A DNA stretch of 64,000 nt from Larus michahellis (taxonomy: Eukaryota > Chordata > Aves > Charadriiformes > Laridae). Made by a program: the position numbers and the translations under genes. Position 1 is the stretch's first letter, and every line of letters begins with the position of its first letter. Below, one piece after another: positions 1-10,723 of the stretch. The notes under the pieces were generated by a model. It made no database searches and was not told the origin of the DNA. It saw only the letters and a program-made list of their open reading frames with translations. The stretch spans positions 105,700,847 to 105,764,846 of the forward strand of contig NC_133898.1 of assembly GCF_964199755.1 (NCBI RefSeq), given 5' to 3'.

Positions 1-648
1 AGCAGAGGTCCCAAGAAGGCTGCAGAGACCACGGGGCAGGTTCTGCCTTCCCAGGTGAGAGCTGGGACAATCCTTAGAAGTGGGACAGGATATCTGAACA
101 CTTTATATGTGCACAAAAAGGTAACGCTTACCTTGAGACGTGGGCTGAGCAAGCAACAGAGACAGCACACTGGATTTTCAGTGAACTGATCTCCCGGGAA
201 GAAGACATACAGGAGATAACAGACAGCGATCCCACAATAAAACAGACTATTAAAATCGTATGCAATAGTTTTAACTCAGGACAAATGTCCAGGTATAATG
301 GTTTTCTCAAAATGCAGAAAAGATCTTCTGTGAACACTGAAGACTGAAAGAGGAAGGGAGCTATGGCAGGATCTGAGTGCTCCGTAGGGAAACAGCCTCC
401 TCAAAAACATGACTGCAGTCATGACCTAATAACCGTACTGACTATTCAGGTAAGGGCTGGTGCCACAATCAGCAACGTGGCAACTTGAATGTATTCAATA
501 CTTGAAAAACTCCAATGAGGAATGACAACCATTCAGATTCATGTACATCTTCTCAGATCAATCAGAGCACTTACAAAAATATTTTCCCCATCTCTTCTTT
601 GTATTAAGACAGAACGATTTACTGCGTGCTCTAAGCAGTGAGACATTG

Positions 649-686
649 TTTTCTTTCAACAACGGGATTTTCTTTCAACAACGGGA
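649..686. repeat. 19-bp tandem duplication (two copies)
   Basis: The unit TTTTCTTTCAACAACGGGA occurs twice head to tail (649-667 and 668-686) with no mismatch, so it is recent or under little drift. Confidence 0.9.
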
Positions 687-2927
687 TTATCTCAAGCAGT
701 TTACGCTGGCTGTGATTAAAGAGAAAGGGATAGGGAGCGTGGCATATGAAGAGGGATCGCAAATGCTGCCCTTAACTGCTCCTCCAAACCAGAACATCTA
801 ATACTCTTAATGGAAATACAGTGTTGTACTCCCACCAGCTCCATTACACTGAGTAAAGTGCCAGGTCCGAATCCCAGCCCCACTAGTTTTGAAATAAAGC
901 AGTAAATTGGTGACAGGCTGCAGTGGATAATGATGCTGTTTTGGAAGATCGAACGTTGTTTAGAAGGATTAGATGTTGTAATCCGTACAGTAAGTCAACA
1001 AAAAGGCACCATAAAAGGAACAGGCAAGGAGCAGGCAGTTAATTAATAATGCAAAATAATACAGTTTGTACTTTATTCACCCTACCGTGATTGCCATTAG
1101 CTCTTACAAAATCACTCTACGGCAGCAGAGGCTGCTTGCTAGATGAAGTGACAGTACACTTTCCCCCTTGAAGTGCTTCTAATCTTCACTGCAGGTGTGC
1201 CCAAATCGTGCAGGGAATACCCAAAGGCAGGCAGGGAAAGAGAGCGGGGCTGGGCTCCCGGGGCTCTCTGGGGTCGCAGCAGAGCCAGCGGGACAGAGGA
1301 GCACCAGGGTGAGATCCAGCCGAGGTCCTCGCCTCTGGGTGAGACGATCCTTACCTCCTGCTGCCTCCCTTGCACCCTGCAACCATCACCAAAACCCCCG
1401 CGTGGGCTAAGGTGAGCCCTGCCTTACCAGAGGCTGGGTTTGCCCCAGAGAGCGAGGCACAGTGTGAGCACAGGGCTGTGGACGAGATGCTCCTGATCAC
1501 CACTTCTGCTGTAGACGCTGACAAAGAGGAGACAGACAGAGGAGGACCCACAGGCACCACCCACGTGGGTTAGCTGAGTGTCTGTGCCTCTGGGTTAAGC
1601 CACCACTTTCTTCATGCCCATTTTGAAACTACCTGCGCCTTTATCACTTGCTCATCAGGAAGACCTTTTAATTCTCCACGTGTGTCCTATTAGCAGCCCC
1701 AGCAGCTGCCAGTGACAGCTGTCTAGCACTGCCACAGGGGCAAACCAGCTAGGATATAGCGGCAAGATTCCTGGGGCTTGTTATTTTCTCAGCTCGGGGC
1801 AATCAAAGCTTTAGCAGCCAATTGACGACACCAAATAAAAATGCACATATCCCGAGTAACGAAGGTAAGCAGCACCCATAAGAGTTGATTTCAATCAAAT
1901 TTTCTCTCTGAGATGACAAGTGGCATGGTGAGAGAGAAAAACATACCGATGCCACTGGCAGAGAAAACTTACTAATTATTTCACCTGGATTCTATTTGGC
2001 AAGAAACAAAATATTTTGCTGTCGTGGGACACCATCTGTTCTGCCTTTGGGGTGAACCTGGCTCTCAAAGTACACTGCAAGTTTGGGAAGTCAGTGCAGG
2101 TCTTCGGTCTCAGAAAGGAATCATTTGCTTAGAACACTGCACGCTGCAGGGAGATGTAAGAAGAGGAAGAGGAAATGCAGAAAAGTAACTGCTGTTAATG
2201 TAAAACGCGTGAAATTGGATTAGAAATGTAGTCAGGGCCAAAAAACTGCCTCCACGCCAGCTTGTGAGGATTTTACCCTCGATGGCAGAGAGCAAAAAGC
2301 ACCCTCAAAAGCTAACGACAGTTTGTAACGTGATCGTGCCTCCAAACAGAGAGGCAGTGTGTCCACACCAGCTTTGTGCTGGAATCTCAAAATAGCAGCT
2401 TCATCCAGGCACTCGCTCATGAGACCTGCCAAGTATGAAACTGGGAAGAAAACCCCAGTTGGAAGCTTTTTCTACAAAGATCAAGTACTTACAAGTTAGA
2501 CAGAGTTGTACAAACAGCACGAAGCATTTGTGGTTTGCACAACAGAAGAAAATGCCGTATTCAGAAGAGGCAGATGCTGAAATTTCAAGGCTGGTACTTC
2601 TGTCCAGTGTTTGATTTAAAGGGGACAGTAATCGCATCCCACTTATCTCGCTGATAAAAGAACACGGAGCTGCTGCAGTCAGCCTGGAGGGAAGCCAAGG
2701 CAAACCCGGGCAGAACTGAAAATTCCCGTTAAGATGACTGAGTGGCAAACGATGGTTATTTATTCTAATCAATTTGTTAATTTATTTCTGGAAAAACTGG
2801 ATTAATTTGTTTCTAATCAAAACAAGGACCTATTCATTACAGTGTGTATGATGAGCCACTATTAAATAGGCACAGCTAGGATTTCTAAATAGTTTTTTAA
2901 AAAAGAAGACAGATTTCTTAGCTCACA

Positions 2928-2952
2928 CCCCCCCCCCCCCCCCCCAAAAAAA
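2928..2952. repeat. Homopolymer C18 then A7
   Basis: A run of 18 C is directly followed by seven A. This is simple-sequence DNA; run length may be unreliable in assembly. Confidence 0.9.
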
Positions 2953-4041
2953 GGAGACCATTCAGGCTCATTTCCCTGCAATGCACACTCCATCACTTTA
3001 TCCCGCTAATTTCAAACACCACGTTGATGGACCTTCTACTCCAAACTCCTTTGTCTCCCCAGTGCTGCAGCCCCCGCCGACTCCTCACTCTACTTTCCAT
3101 TGTTCCAGCTGTTCTCCTCCAACATGTACTCTCAAACGCTGGCATCTATTTAACCTCTTCCCTTTGCTTAATTGATTTAGTGAGGATAACTGTATCTGCT
3201 GAGGCCTCTTGTCACCTCTGCTGCTGCTGCTGAGGCTGGGTCACTTCGGACTTGGCTTTCCGCAGCGCTTAGATTCTGCCACTTTTCTCTCAAAAAGCGG
3301 GAATTACAATAATCACGAGTAATGGGTGAAAATTAAATGCAAGGTATAACTTATTTTAAGCCTGTCCTAGCAATCTTTCCATCTAACCCCCTAATAATGT
3401 TTAATTGGCCCTTCTCTGAACTCCAGCCTCATCGATCCCACTCTGATAACGAGGTCTCTGAAGCCCATCCTGAGCAAATATACCAGCAGCAATTTCATCA
3501 GTGCTCGGTGGAGAGGTCAATGGCAATGTCTTCACTCCTGACAAACTTGCAGACGCTCCAAGAGGACAGGTACAACACCGGGACTCGGTACATCTGAGAG
3601 GCGGCTGGCAGAACGACACTGGCCAGCCCCTACCCCTCATGAAAGGCAAATGTTTAGCGCCAAAACGTTTAGCACTGTTTGCTTAGTTCTCCCAAATGGG
3701 TAATTCTGAAATTACATTTCCCACGCTGTGACCTTGCTCTTGTTCCCTGACTGATAACAGCAGGAGCACTTCGGAGAGGCCAGGAGAGGGAAGAAACGTC
3801 AGCTCAGCAGGCGGGCAGGGAGTCCCACGCTGCAGCCAGGCTGGCAAAGCCAAAGTCCCTCCCCACAGCTTCATCCTTCCCCCCATCACCAGCTGTGTCC
3901 CCCCTCCCCAGTGCCAACTACCCGACACCCTGGGGACACAGAGCCTCATTAAAACCCCACCACCAAGAGAGAAGAGCAAGCTCGGGGGCAGAGGGAGCCA
4001 GCGCAGGTGCATGCCAGGCTCTGGTGGGCTTGTGGCACGGT

Positions 4042-4210
4042 CATAGAATCATCAAATGGTTCGGGTTGGAAGGGACCTTAAAGATCATCTAGTTCCCAAC
4101 CCCCTGACATAGGCAGGGACACCTCCCACTAGACCAGGCTGCTCAAAGCCCCATCCAGCCTAGTCTTGAGCGCTTTCGGGGATGGGGCATCCATAACTTC
4201 CCTGGGACAC
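4042..4210 (-). mobile_element. CR1 LINE 3'-end fragment
   Basis: The minus strand ends with the CR1 3' terminus (reads on + as TCATAGAATCAT...GGTTGGAAGGGACCTTAAAGATC). The remnant of the last ORF2 codons, the FKARLD-type segment, reads in reverse toward 4210. It is strongly 5'-truncated, which is typical for CR1. Confidence 0.9.
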
Positions 4211-4982
4211 CTCCCAGGTCCCCTGTCTGTGGGCACGGCACAGGTAGGGGGACACAGCCCGGGTACAGGCAGCATCCCTCTCCTGCACGGGGTGTTACTC
4301 GCTTCCCAGCCACCACCCTCTGCCTACACTCCCTACTCCCCCCTCCCTCCTTTTTTGCATCTGAAGTTGCAAACGGTCCTTACTTTTTATTTTTAAACCG
4401 CCAGATTGAGTCTTAATTATTTAAGCACCTTCCAGATTTAGAAAGCTGTTTTGGCTGTGAAAAGTAACACTCGTCGCAATCATCTCTCATCAATAAACCA
4501 TGGAAACAAATGTGTACGCCCGTTGGGAAGCAACTTTATTTAAAGCACGTTGAAAAGCCAAGTTCAGATTTACAGATGTGAAAATACATAATGCTGGTCA
4601 CGTTTCAATGAGCTCAGGGCATTTTAGCTTAAGTGAGAAAAAAACGGGACTTGTGCCTTACTCCATTAATTTTGCTAGGAGCAAAATTAAGCTTGACTCC
4701 CCTCAAACGAGAAGGGATGCCTCGGAAACATCCCAAACACAAACTTGGGCTAAGGGCCTTCAAAAGGGCCTGCTCGCTGGAGACTTGTGCTGGCTTTTGG
4801 GATTTTTTCCAAAGGCAAGGAGAGTTCCACATAGGCAAGGAGAGTTGTTGAGTGCTCATGCCTTATTGCAAAGTGCCACAAAGCCTCAAATCACACACGC
4901 AAAAATCATACAGGGGTTTGGACCTCCAAAGAGAAAGGGAAATGGAGACTTGGGCTTCAAAACAAAAAGAAAAGAAGAAAAA

Positions 4983-5010
4983 AAACCCAACCCAACCCAA
5001 CCCAAACCAA
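4983..5010. repeat. Short ACCCA/CCCAA pentamer repeat next to an A-rich tract
   Basis: After an A/G-rich tract, about four units of CCCAA occur in tandem. This is simple repeat only; it is too short and the wrong unit to be telomeric. Confidence 0.7.
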
Positions 5011-5118
5011 AAAGCATTCCTATTAATCTCTTACTCTAATAAAGAAATAAGATTAAATAAAAAACTATGGTATAGCCTCAATGTCAGCTTTGGAGAGGGA
5101 TTTTTTTCTTGTCCCAGC

Positions 5119-5255
5119 AGAATCACAGAATGGTTTTGGTTGGAAGGGACCTTAAAGATCACCTACTTCCAACCCCCTGCCATGGGCAGGGACACCTCCC
5201 AATAGACCACGTTGCTCAAAGCCCCATCCAGCCTGGCCTTGAAGCTTCAGGAAGA
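5119..5255 (-). mobile_element. CR1 LINE 3'-end fragment
   Basis: The + strand reads AGAATCACAGAATGG and then the CR1 tail motif in reverse orientation, through the segment complementary to GGCCAGGCTGGATGGGGC, before similarity is lost. It is a severely 5'-truncated copy about 1 kb upstream of the ELOVL5 CpG island. Confidence 0.88.
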
Positions 5256-6179
5256 CGGTTCCTGACCTGACTGGGCAAACACACCCTGTTATCGCGTTGC
5301 CCGTTTACAACCCAGCATCACCTCTGGGGACTGTTTGCCCGCTGAGCTTCAACCAGGTTAGGGGAGGTTGCAACACACTGCTCCAGCTGAATGACCATGG
5401 ACATGGGACTAGGGTGGCACCACCCAGGAGAAGCTACTGGAGGTTGGGTTGGCATGGTTGGCCTTGATGGCTTCACCTGAACGCTGCCTTCTACAGCCAC
5501 CGAGGAAGCTCCAGGAGACCCTTTTTCCCTCCAGCTTTCCAAAATTGCTTCTCGTTGAGTACATATACCCGATCTTGAATAAAACCCATGCAAATTACTG
5601 CTCGAGTCCCCTCCTTTGCAAAACAAAGCTGATCTTTATTTATGTAACATTTAAATTTAATTAGCAAAGAGATGGAACAAACTCTTGGGGGGGAGGGGGG
5701 GAAGGAAATTAAAAGGTCATCTTCCAGCACAAGAAAGTACTTGAGAGAGGGAAAGAAGCGAAGTGCTTTCTTCCTGTTGGCCATACAAACGCCAAGGCTC
5801 CCTCGCTGCTGCCTCGTGAGGACCTCGTGGAGGTAACGAAGCGGCTGGAGCGGACAGAGGGGACTTCTCTTCCTCTGCTGGGCGTCTCGGCCGCTGGAGA
5901 GGAGCCCAGAAGGATGCTTTGAGAGTCCTTCCTCGGACATCCGACACCGCGAGGATGGGCTCGGTATGTGCATCTGAATTACACCCCAAAACCAGGGGTT
6001 TTGTTGTATGGCCGAGTTAAAATACTACGTATTTACTGCCTCCAGAGCTTATCTTCAGAAACACTGTGACATCACAAAGCCCATTAATCCAAACACAGCA
6101 AACGGACCAACTTCGTCTGCCCGTGACCTTTAATGTGGGCCTGCGGCTCAGCTCATTATCGTACGTCTTTAATTACACG
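5256..6179. other. Non-coding flank between CR1 and CpG island
   Basis: There is no recognisable coding sequence. It contains a G-rich run near 5690-5700 and a TGACATCA element at 6067-6074. Possible distal promoter of ELOVL5. Confidence 0.5.
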
Positions 6180-6320
6180 ATCCCATATTGTTTTTCGCTG
6201 GGGCCGCCCCCGCCCGCGCCGCGCACCCCTCCCTCCACGGAGCCCTTAACCCTCCACCCGTGGGACGGGGCCCGGACCCCCCCCCCCAACCCGCGCTCCC
6301 GAACCTTCCCCCGCCGCCGG

Positions 6321-6410
6321 ATTGGCCCTCGCCGGCCGTGACATCATAACGCCCCCCCCCGCGCCACCCGTGAGCCCCCCGCACCACTCTTACGTCACGG
6401 TCAGCCCACG
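6321..6410 (+). promoter_or_regulatory. ELOVL5: Candidate proximal promoter sites: NF-Y, ATF/CREB and SRE-like
   Basis: Within about 90 bases there is an inverted CCAAT box (ATTGG, 6321-6325), an ATF-like TGACATCA (6339-6346), a strong CRE-type TTACGTCA (6390-6397) and, four bases later, TCAGCCCAC (6401-6409). The last differs at one position from the sterol-response core TCACCCCAC. ELOVL5 is known in mammals as an SREBP-1c/LXR-responsive lipogenic gene, and SREBP usually acts with NF-Y or CREB-type partners. The spacing is therefore suggestive, but binding is inference only. A second TGACATCA lies outside the island at 6067-6074. Confidence 0.45.
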
Positions 6411-6489
6411 GCCGCCCGCGGAAGGAGCGGGGGGGGGGCGGGACAGGCCCCCCCCCCAAACGCCCCGCGCCCGCCCACGGCCCCGCCCC

Positions 6490-6570
6490 CGCGGCGCCGC
6501 CGCAGCGTGACAGAGCCGGCCGGTGCCCGCCCGCCCGCTCCGCCGCCGACCCCAGCGCTGCCACCGCCAG
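6490..6570 (+). other. ELOVL5: Probable ELOVL5 exon 1 (5' UTR, non-coding)
   Basis: A clear donor, CCGCCAG followed by GTAGGG, closes an exon at 6570 inside the CpG island, about 80 bases after a GC box. The first coding exon (29312 onward) begins with an acceptor only 11 bases before the ATG, so an upstream non-coding exon is required, as in mammalian ELOVL5. The 5' end given is a guess from GC-box position. No other good donor of this quality was noted in the core of the island, but alternative first exons cannot be excluded without transcript data. Confidence 0.55.
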
Positions 6571-6780
6571 GTAGGGCCGCGTCCCCCGGGCGGCAGGGAG
6601 GGCAGCGCCGGGGCTCCCCGCCCGGCGACGGGATGCGGCGCGGGGGCCCGGCGGCGGAAGGGCGGGGGGCGGCGGGTACCGGTACTGGATGGGGGCCGCC
6701 GCTCCGCCGGGCGCGCAACAAGTGCGGCGTTGGGGCGGTCGGGCGGGCCGGGGGAAAGAGGGTAGGGAAGGGGATGGGTC

Positions 6781-6800
6781 GGGACGGGACGGGACGGGAC
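6781..6800. repeat. (GGGAC)4 tandem repeat in CpG island
   Basis: Four perfect pentamers lie in early intron 1 within very G-rich DNA that could form quadruplex structure on the + strand. Confidence 0.85.
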
Positions 6801-6866
6801 GAGGCGGCGGAAGGGCCGGGGTTGTCGCCGGGAGCGTCTTTTCCCCGGTGCGGTTGGTCGGGAGCA

Positions 6867-6885
6867 TGATGCAATCTCGCATTGC
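6867..6885 (+). promoter_or_regulatory. ELOVL5: C/EBP-ATF composite-like element with GCAAT/ATTGC inverted repeat
   Basis: TGATGCAAT (6867-6875) fits the C/EBP-ATF response element pattern TGATGxAAx used by ATF4. GCAAT (6871-6875) is mirrored by ATTGC (6881-6885) after five bases. It stands out as an AT-containing island in otherwise extreme GC sequence about 300 bases past exon 1. Function is inference. Confidence 0.4.
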
Positions 6886-7227
6886 CATGGCTACTGCATC
6901 CCCCCGCCGCGGCGGCGGCGCCTTCCGCCGTGGCGGGAGAAATAACACGGCAGGAAGGGAGGGACCCCCCCCGCGCCGCCCCCCCCCCCCCCCCAGTCCT
7001 CCCCCCATCCCCCGGCTGCGTTTAGCGGCGCCGCCTCGCCGGGGAGTTCGGGAGGGCTGATCGCTGCTGCTACGGCTCTAAATACACAAAAAACACCCCC
7101 GACCCGTTGTTTTGCCCCCCGCCCCGCGGTGTGGATGAGCCGAGCCCCCGCCGCCGCCGGGGATGCGGGGCCCGGAGAGCGGGGCCGGGACCAGCGAGAG
7201 GCTCGGTCGGGCCGGGAAGGGAAGACT

Positions 7228-7259
7228 TCTCTCTTCTTCTTCTTCTTCTTTCTTCTTCC
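7228..7259. repeat. TTC-rich trinucleotide tract
   Basis: A CT/TTC repeat of about 30 bases lies at the downstream part of the CpG island (polypurine/polypyrimidine). Confidence 0.8.
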
Positions 7260-7420
7260 CGGAGCCCGTAATCTCGCTCACCGCCCCCGGCCGCCCTACT
7301 GGCTCCGAAATGGAGCCGCTGGGAGGGTGATTCCCGGGTCCGTCTGCGGGACGGGGCGGGCGCCCCATGAAAGGAGCGCCGTGGAGATGCGCGGTGGCTT
7401 CTAAAACATGCCTGCCCGCC

Positions 7421-10390
7421 GTAAAACCCGAGTGTTTGTGGAGTACAAGCATTAGGAAATAAGTAGGAATCTGCCGCGCGATGGAAATGTGTCAGTATGT
7501 CAGTTGCGTGTGCAGGGGCTTTCTGAAAAACTTTATGGCTTTGCTTTTATCTCCTCCATCTCCTGGAAGCCCTCGGGCATCAGCAGCATTAGAAGCTGGC
7601 AGCGCTCCGGGTTATGCGGAGTATGGTCCTGGGCGATTTAAGTGTTTTCTCCTTCCCTGCCTGCGCTGGCTGCTTCTCTGCCCTCATCCCCCCCTCCCCT
7701 CCCCCCCCATTTCCCAAGGATGCAGCAGGTGAGGATCCGACTCCGGAGAGCTTTCCATGCTCTGGACCTGGCAGACAAAAGGCCAGTTTTGCAGACCTGG
7801 GCAGGAAGAGGAGCACCTTGGCTTGTTAAGCAAGAAGGGCTCCTGGCAGATGACAAGAGGCGTTTCTCCCTCAGGCAGCTGGCTCTTCTGCCTGCTCGGC
7901 AGTGCCCCGTACGGCTAATTTGTATTCCCGGTGCTTTGGGGTGACCTCTGGTGCTGTGGGATTCAGCAAAAAACACCAGCAAAGGGCTCGGTCGGCCGCT
8001 AGCGATGGCGAGGGGAAAACAAGGCAGGGGCATGGCTGCAGTTCGGATGCTTCCGATCAGGAAGTCTCCAAAACCGCTCTGTGTAAATGGAAACACGCCC
8101 TGCAGCTGACAACGGAGGAAGACAAGCGTGCTGGCAGCTCCGGCAGCGGCACGGCCTCTTGCTGGAGTTTTGATCTCTTCCAGGGAGAGGTTATCTCTGC
8201 AAGAGCAGCTCTCCGCCGGGACCTGGCCGCTGCCGGCCTGACATTAGCGTTCGGCTTAAATTATGGCTGGTGGCCCCAGCTGGATGGAGGGATTTGCAGC
8301 TGTGAGGTTTTTGTAGATGCGTGGGCTCATGGTGTTGCTGCGTCGGAATTAAGCTGCCGGCGTAGAGGGAGGGGGTTTACTTATTTTTAATGTGAACTTG
8401 TGAATAGCGCTGAAGAGTTTGGCGACGTAACCCTGATATTTCAGTCTAAGCCCTCCTCGTTCCTTCGGTGCAGTCGCAGCCTGAGGTTTTTCCCTGCTGT
8501 TAGAAAACTCCGTAGCTAGAGATGAATCCTGGTGTATCCTCACCGGGAGTGGAAGCTGCATTGGGGAGAGTAAGTCTGTGGCACAGATTATCATCTGATG
8601 CTGTTTAGCAACGAAAGCTGGAGTTTCTTATAAAAGTATTCATGTATTTGGGGTGCACTAGACATCTTCTGTTTTCAGAGCAGCCAAGATATGTGGTCTG
8701 CCCGGGGGGGAGCTATAGTGGCACACACAGGGTGAGGATTTCCCTGGAAAACTTGTGGTGCTGGGGTCAGCTGGGTGGAGATCCCTTTCCAGCTTTGCAT
8801 CGACCAAGGAGCAGATGAAAGGCACCGCCGTGCTGAGTTTGATGAAGTTAAGGGTGGGTTTGCCCTTGAAGACGCTGTTGCCAGCTGACGTGGGTCACGG
8901 ACGCTAAAAGGCGTGCCAGACTTTTACTGGATTTCACTGAATTTCTTACCAAGGTACACGTTACATATGTAATGTGTGCTGGAAGCCCTTAGGGACTTCT
9001 TTGTGTTTTTTATCCATAAGTAGCTAAGTGAATTTATCGTAAGTGATCTAAAACTTAAGTCTCCTGTACTTCAGCGTTCAAATGCAACCAGAGAGAGCAG
9101 CAGTGAAATTAATACGCCACGGAGCTTTGTCTTCCAAGCTGGAGAAGAGTCTGGCTGCCGGTCTGTTTGCCTCACTCTGCTTTTTAAAAAGCAGTTGCAC
9201 TTTGTGTGGTTTAGTATCTCTTACGTCCCAGCAGCTGATCAAATGAAGTGTCTTTGACTAGAACTCGTGCATGTTTGGTACATAAATACAGCATCGTTAA
9301 GGATACTTAGTTTATGTGCTGACGGACCAGTCTCTAATTGCAGTATTTTTAGTAAGTTGATGTTGTCTTTACATTTCTCAGCAAGAATTCCTCTTGTTGC
9401 ATTCCTTGCTTTTAGAACAGCCGGAGTTGAAATAAAATATTTTGAATTCTCTGGTCTAATCTCTTCTTTCCATGCTGACCTTAATTTTGTGTTGTTTTAC
9501 AAGAGGAATTAACTTAGAGAAGATGAACAGAACAAAAAAAATATGTAAATTGGAAATAATACTGTAAATCCATCGGGCCTCTGGGCAGCACCTGTAAGTG
9601 CTCATTCTTTTGCGACTTGCTAGGAGCAGATTTTTGGAAATACGTTTGATGATTCTGATTTTCGGAACGACAGTGGAACTGACAATGTTGCAGGATTTCA
9701 GGCTGACCTGGTGCTCGGGTCTGGCAGCTGCAGGTGGAAAGCCCGGCGCTGAGAGCCATCCAGAGCTGCCCCTTGGGAAGCATATTCCTTGGAAGTGAAA
9801 GTTTGTAATTGGTTAAATACTCTTAAGTACTGAGCTGACCTCATTCGTTTACCTTCCTCATTTTTGGGGCAGCAAACATTGCGACATCAAAAGCTCAGTA
9901 TGAGCTCAGAAAAAACCCCACCCATATGGAGCAAGCTGGTGGTGCTTACAAGGCTAAAATCCTTGTCTTCTGCCTGTCTTCTAGTGGTCTCAGCAATCCT
10001 TGCCCCGTGGTGACGAAGCGAGTCTCCTAGTTAACACCATCTGCATCCCACCTGAGACAAATTTTGGGGAAAGAAACAGCAATTGCATACGGTCCCATGT
10101 TAAAATAGCATCAAGCCTGCGTGTCCTGCTGTCCCCTCCGTCCCTCTCGGAGCTAGAGCTAAAAGGAGGTCACTGATGGAGTGCTCATCCTTGCTCCTGC
10201 TGCCTGTGGGGCAGCGGTGTGGTGGTGCGGGGCAGTGATCGGGCAGGAGAGTGGGCTCAGTGGCATTTTGGGTGTCACCTTCCTGCTGGCACAGGAGATG
10301 GCTTAGGCAGCGCTTGGCTTACTGCCTGGCCAGGGCTCCTACCAGGGGGGCAAGAAGTCAGAGCTCCCATCCCAGGAGGCTCCATCACCG
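7421..10390. other. ELOVL5 intron 1, proximal part
   Basis: There is no recognisable exon, RNA gene or transposon. Several open frames of 80-160 codons occur but look like chance in moderately GC-rich sequence. Confidence 0.6.
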
Positions 10391-10723
10391 GGGGGACCCT
10401 GTAGCAGCATTCCAGTATCTGAAGGGGGCCTACAAGAAAACTGGAGATGGGCTTTTTACAAAGGCATGTAGTGATAGGATGAGGGGTAATGGCCTCAAAC
10501 TGGAGGAGGATAGATTTAGATTAGGTATCGGGAAGAAATTTTTCACCGTGAGGGTGGTGAGACACTGGAACAGGTTGCCCAGGGAAGTTGTGGATGCCCC
10601 ATCCCTGGAAGTGTTCAAGGCCAGGCTGGATGGGGCTTTGAGCAGCCTGGTCTAGTGGAAGGTGTCCCTGCCCATGGCAGGGGGGTTGGACCTTCCAACC
10701 CAAACCATTCTGTGATTCTATGA
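10391..10723 (+). mobile_element. CR1 LINE 3'-end fragment
   Basis: It encodes, in one frame, the conserved tail of CR1 ORF2 ([16 protein letters not shown], then [14 protein letters not shown], to the stop near 10655) and ends in CCATTCTGTGATTCTATGA. The 3' UTR lacks about 20 bases normally found between the first GGTTGGA and the TTCCAACCC motif, a small internal deletion. Confidence 0.92.

Larger units (their letters stand above)
1..4041. other. Upstream flank without a supportable gene
   Basis: No open frame here shows conserved domain content or exon structure I recognise. Visible items are a 19-base tandem duplication (649-686) and an 18-base C run followed by A7 (2928-2952). It is presumably intergenic sequence 5' of ELOVL5, possibly with distal regulatory elements. 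Confidence 0.6.
6180..7420. promoter_or_regulatory. ELOVL5: CpG island spanning the ELOVL5 promoter, exon 1 and start of intron 1
   Basis: Base composition changes sharply near 6180 from ordinary AT-rich flank to very GC-rich, CpG-dense DNA and returns to ordinary composition near 7420. The island contains GC boxes (for example around 6479-6491), an inverted CCAAT box (ATTGG, 6321-6325), an ATF/CREB-type site (TTACGTCA, 6390-6397) and a splice donor after 6570. It is the only CpG island in the window and lies upstream of, and in the same orientation as, the ELOVL5 coding exons, so it is the natural promoter. Long open frames inside it on both strands are by-products of GC richness. The exact transcription start is not visible; boundaries are by eye. 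Confidence 0.85.

Noticed and set aside
541-801. 86-codon plus-strand open frame
   Set aside because: It contains the 19-bp tandem duplication and shows no recognisable domain or splice context. Likely chance.
4983-5010. CCCAA repeats as interstitial telomere sequence
   Set aside because: The vertebrate unit is CCCTAA; the unit here is a pentamer and only about four copies long.
6169-7008. 279-codon minus-strand and several plus-strand open frames in the CpG island
   Set aside because: Composition is Pro/Arg/Gly/Ala-rich in all frames, as expected when GC-rich DNA lacks stop codons. There is no domain and no exon structure.
7902-8390. 162-codon plus-strand open frame in intron 1
   Set aside because: No domain or homology that I recognise and no sign of promoter or exon structure. 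Considered chance in GC-moderate sequence.
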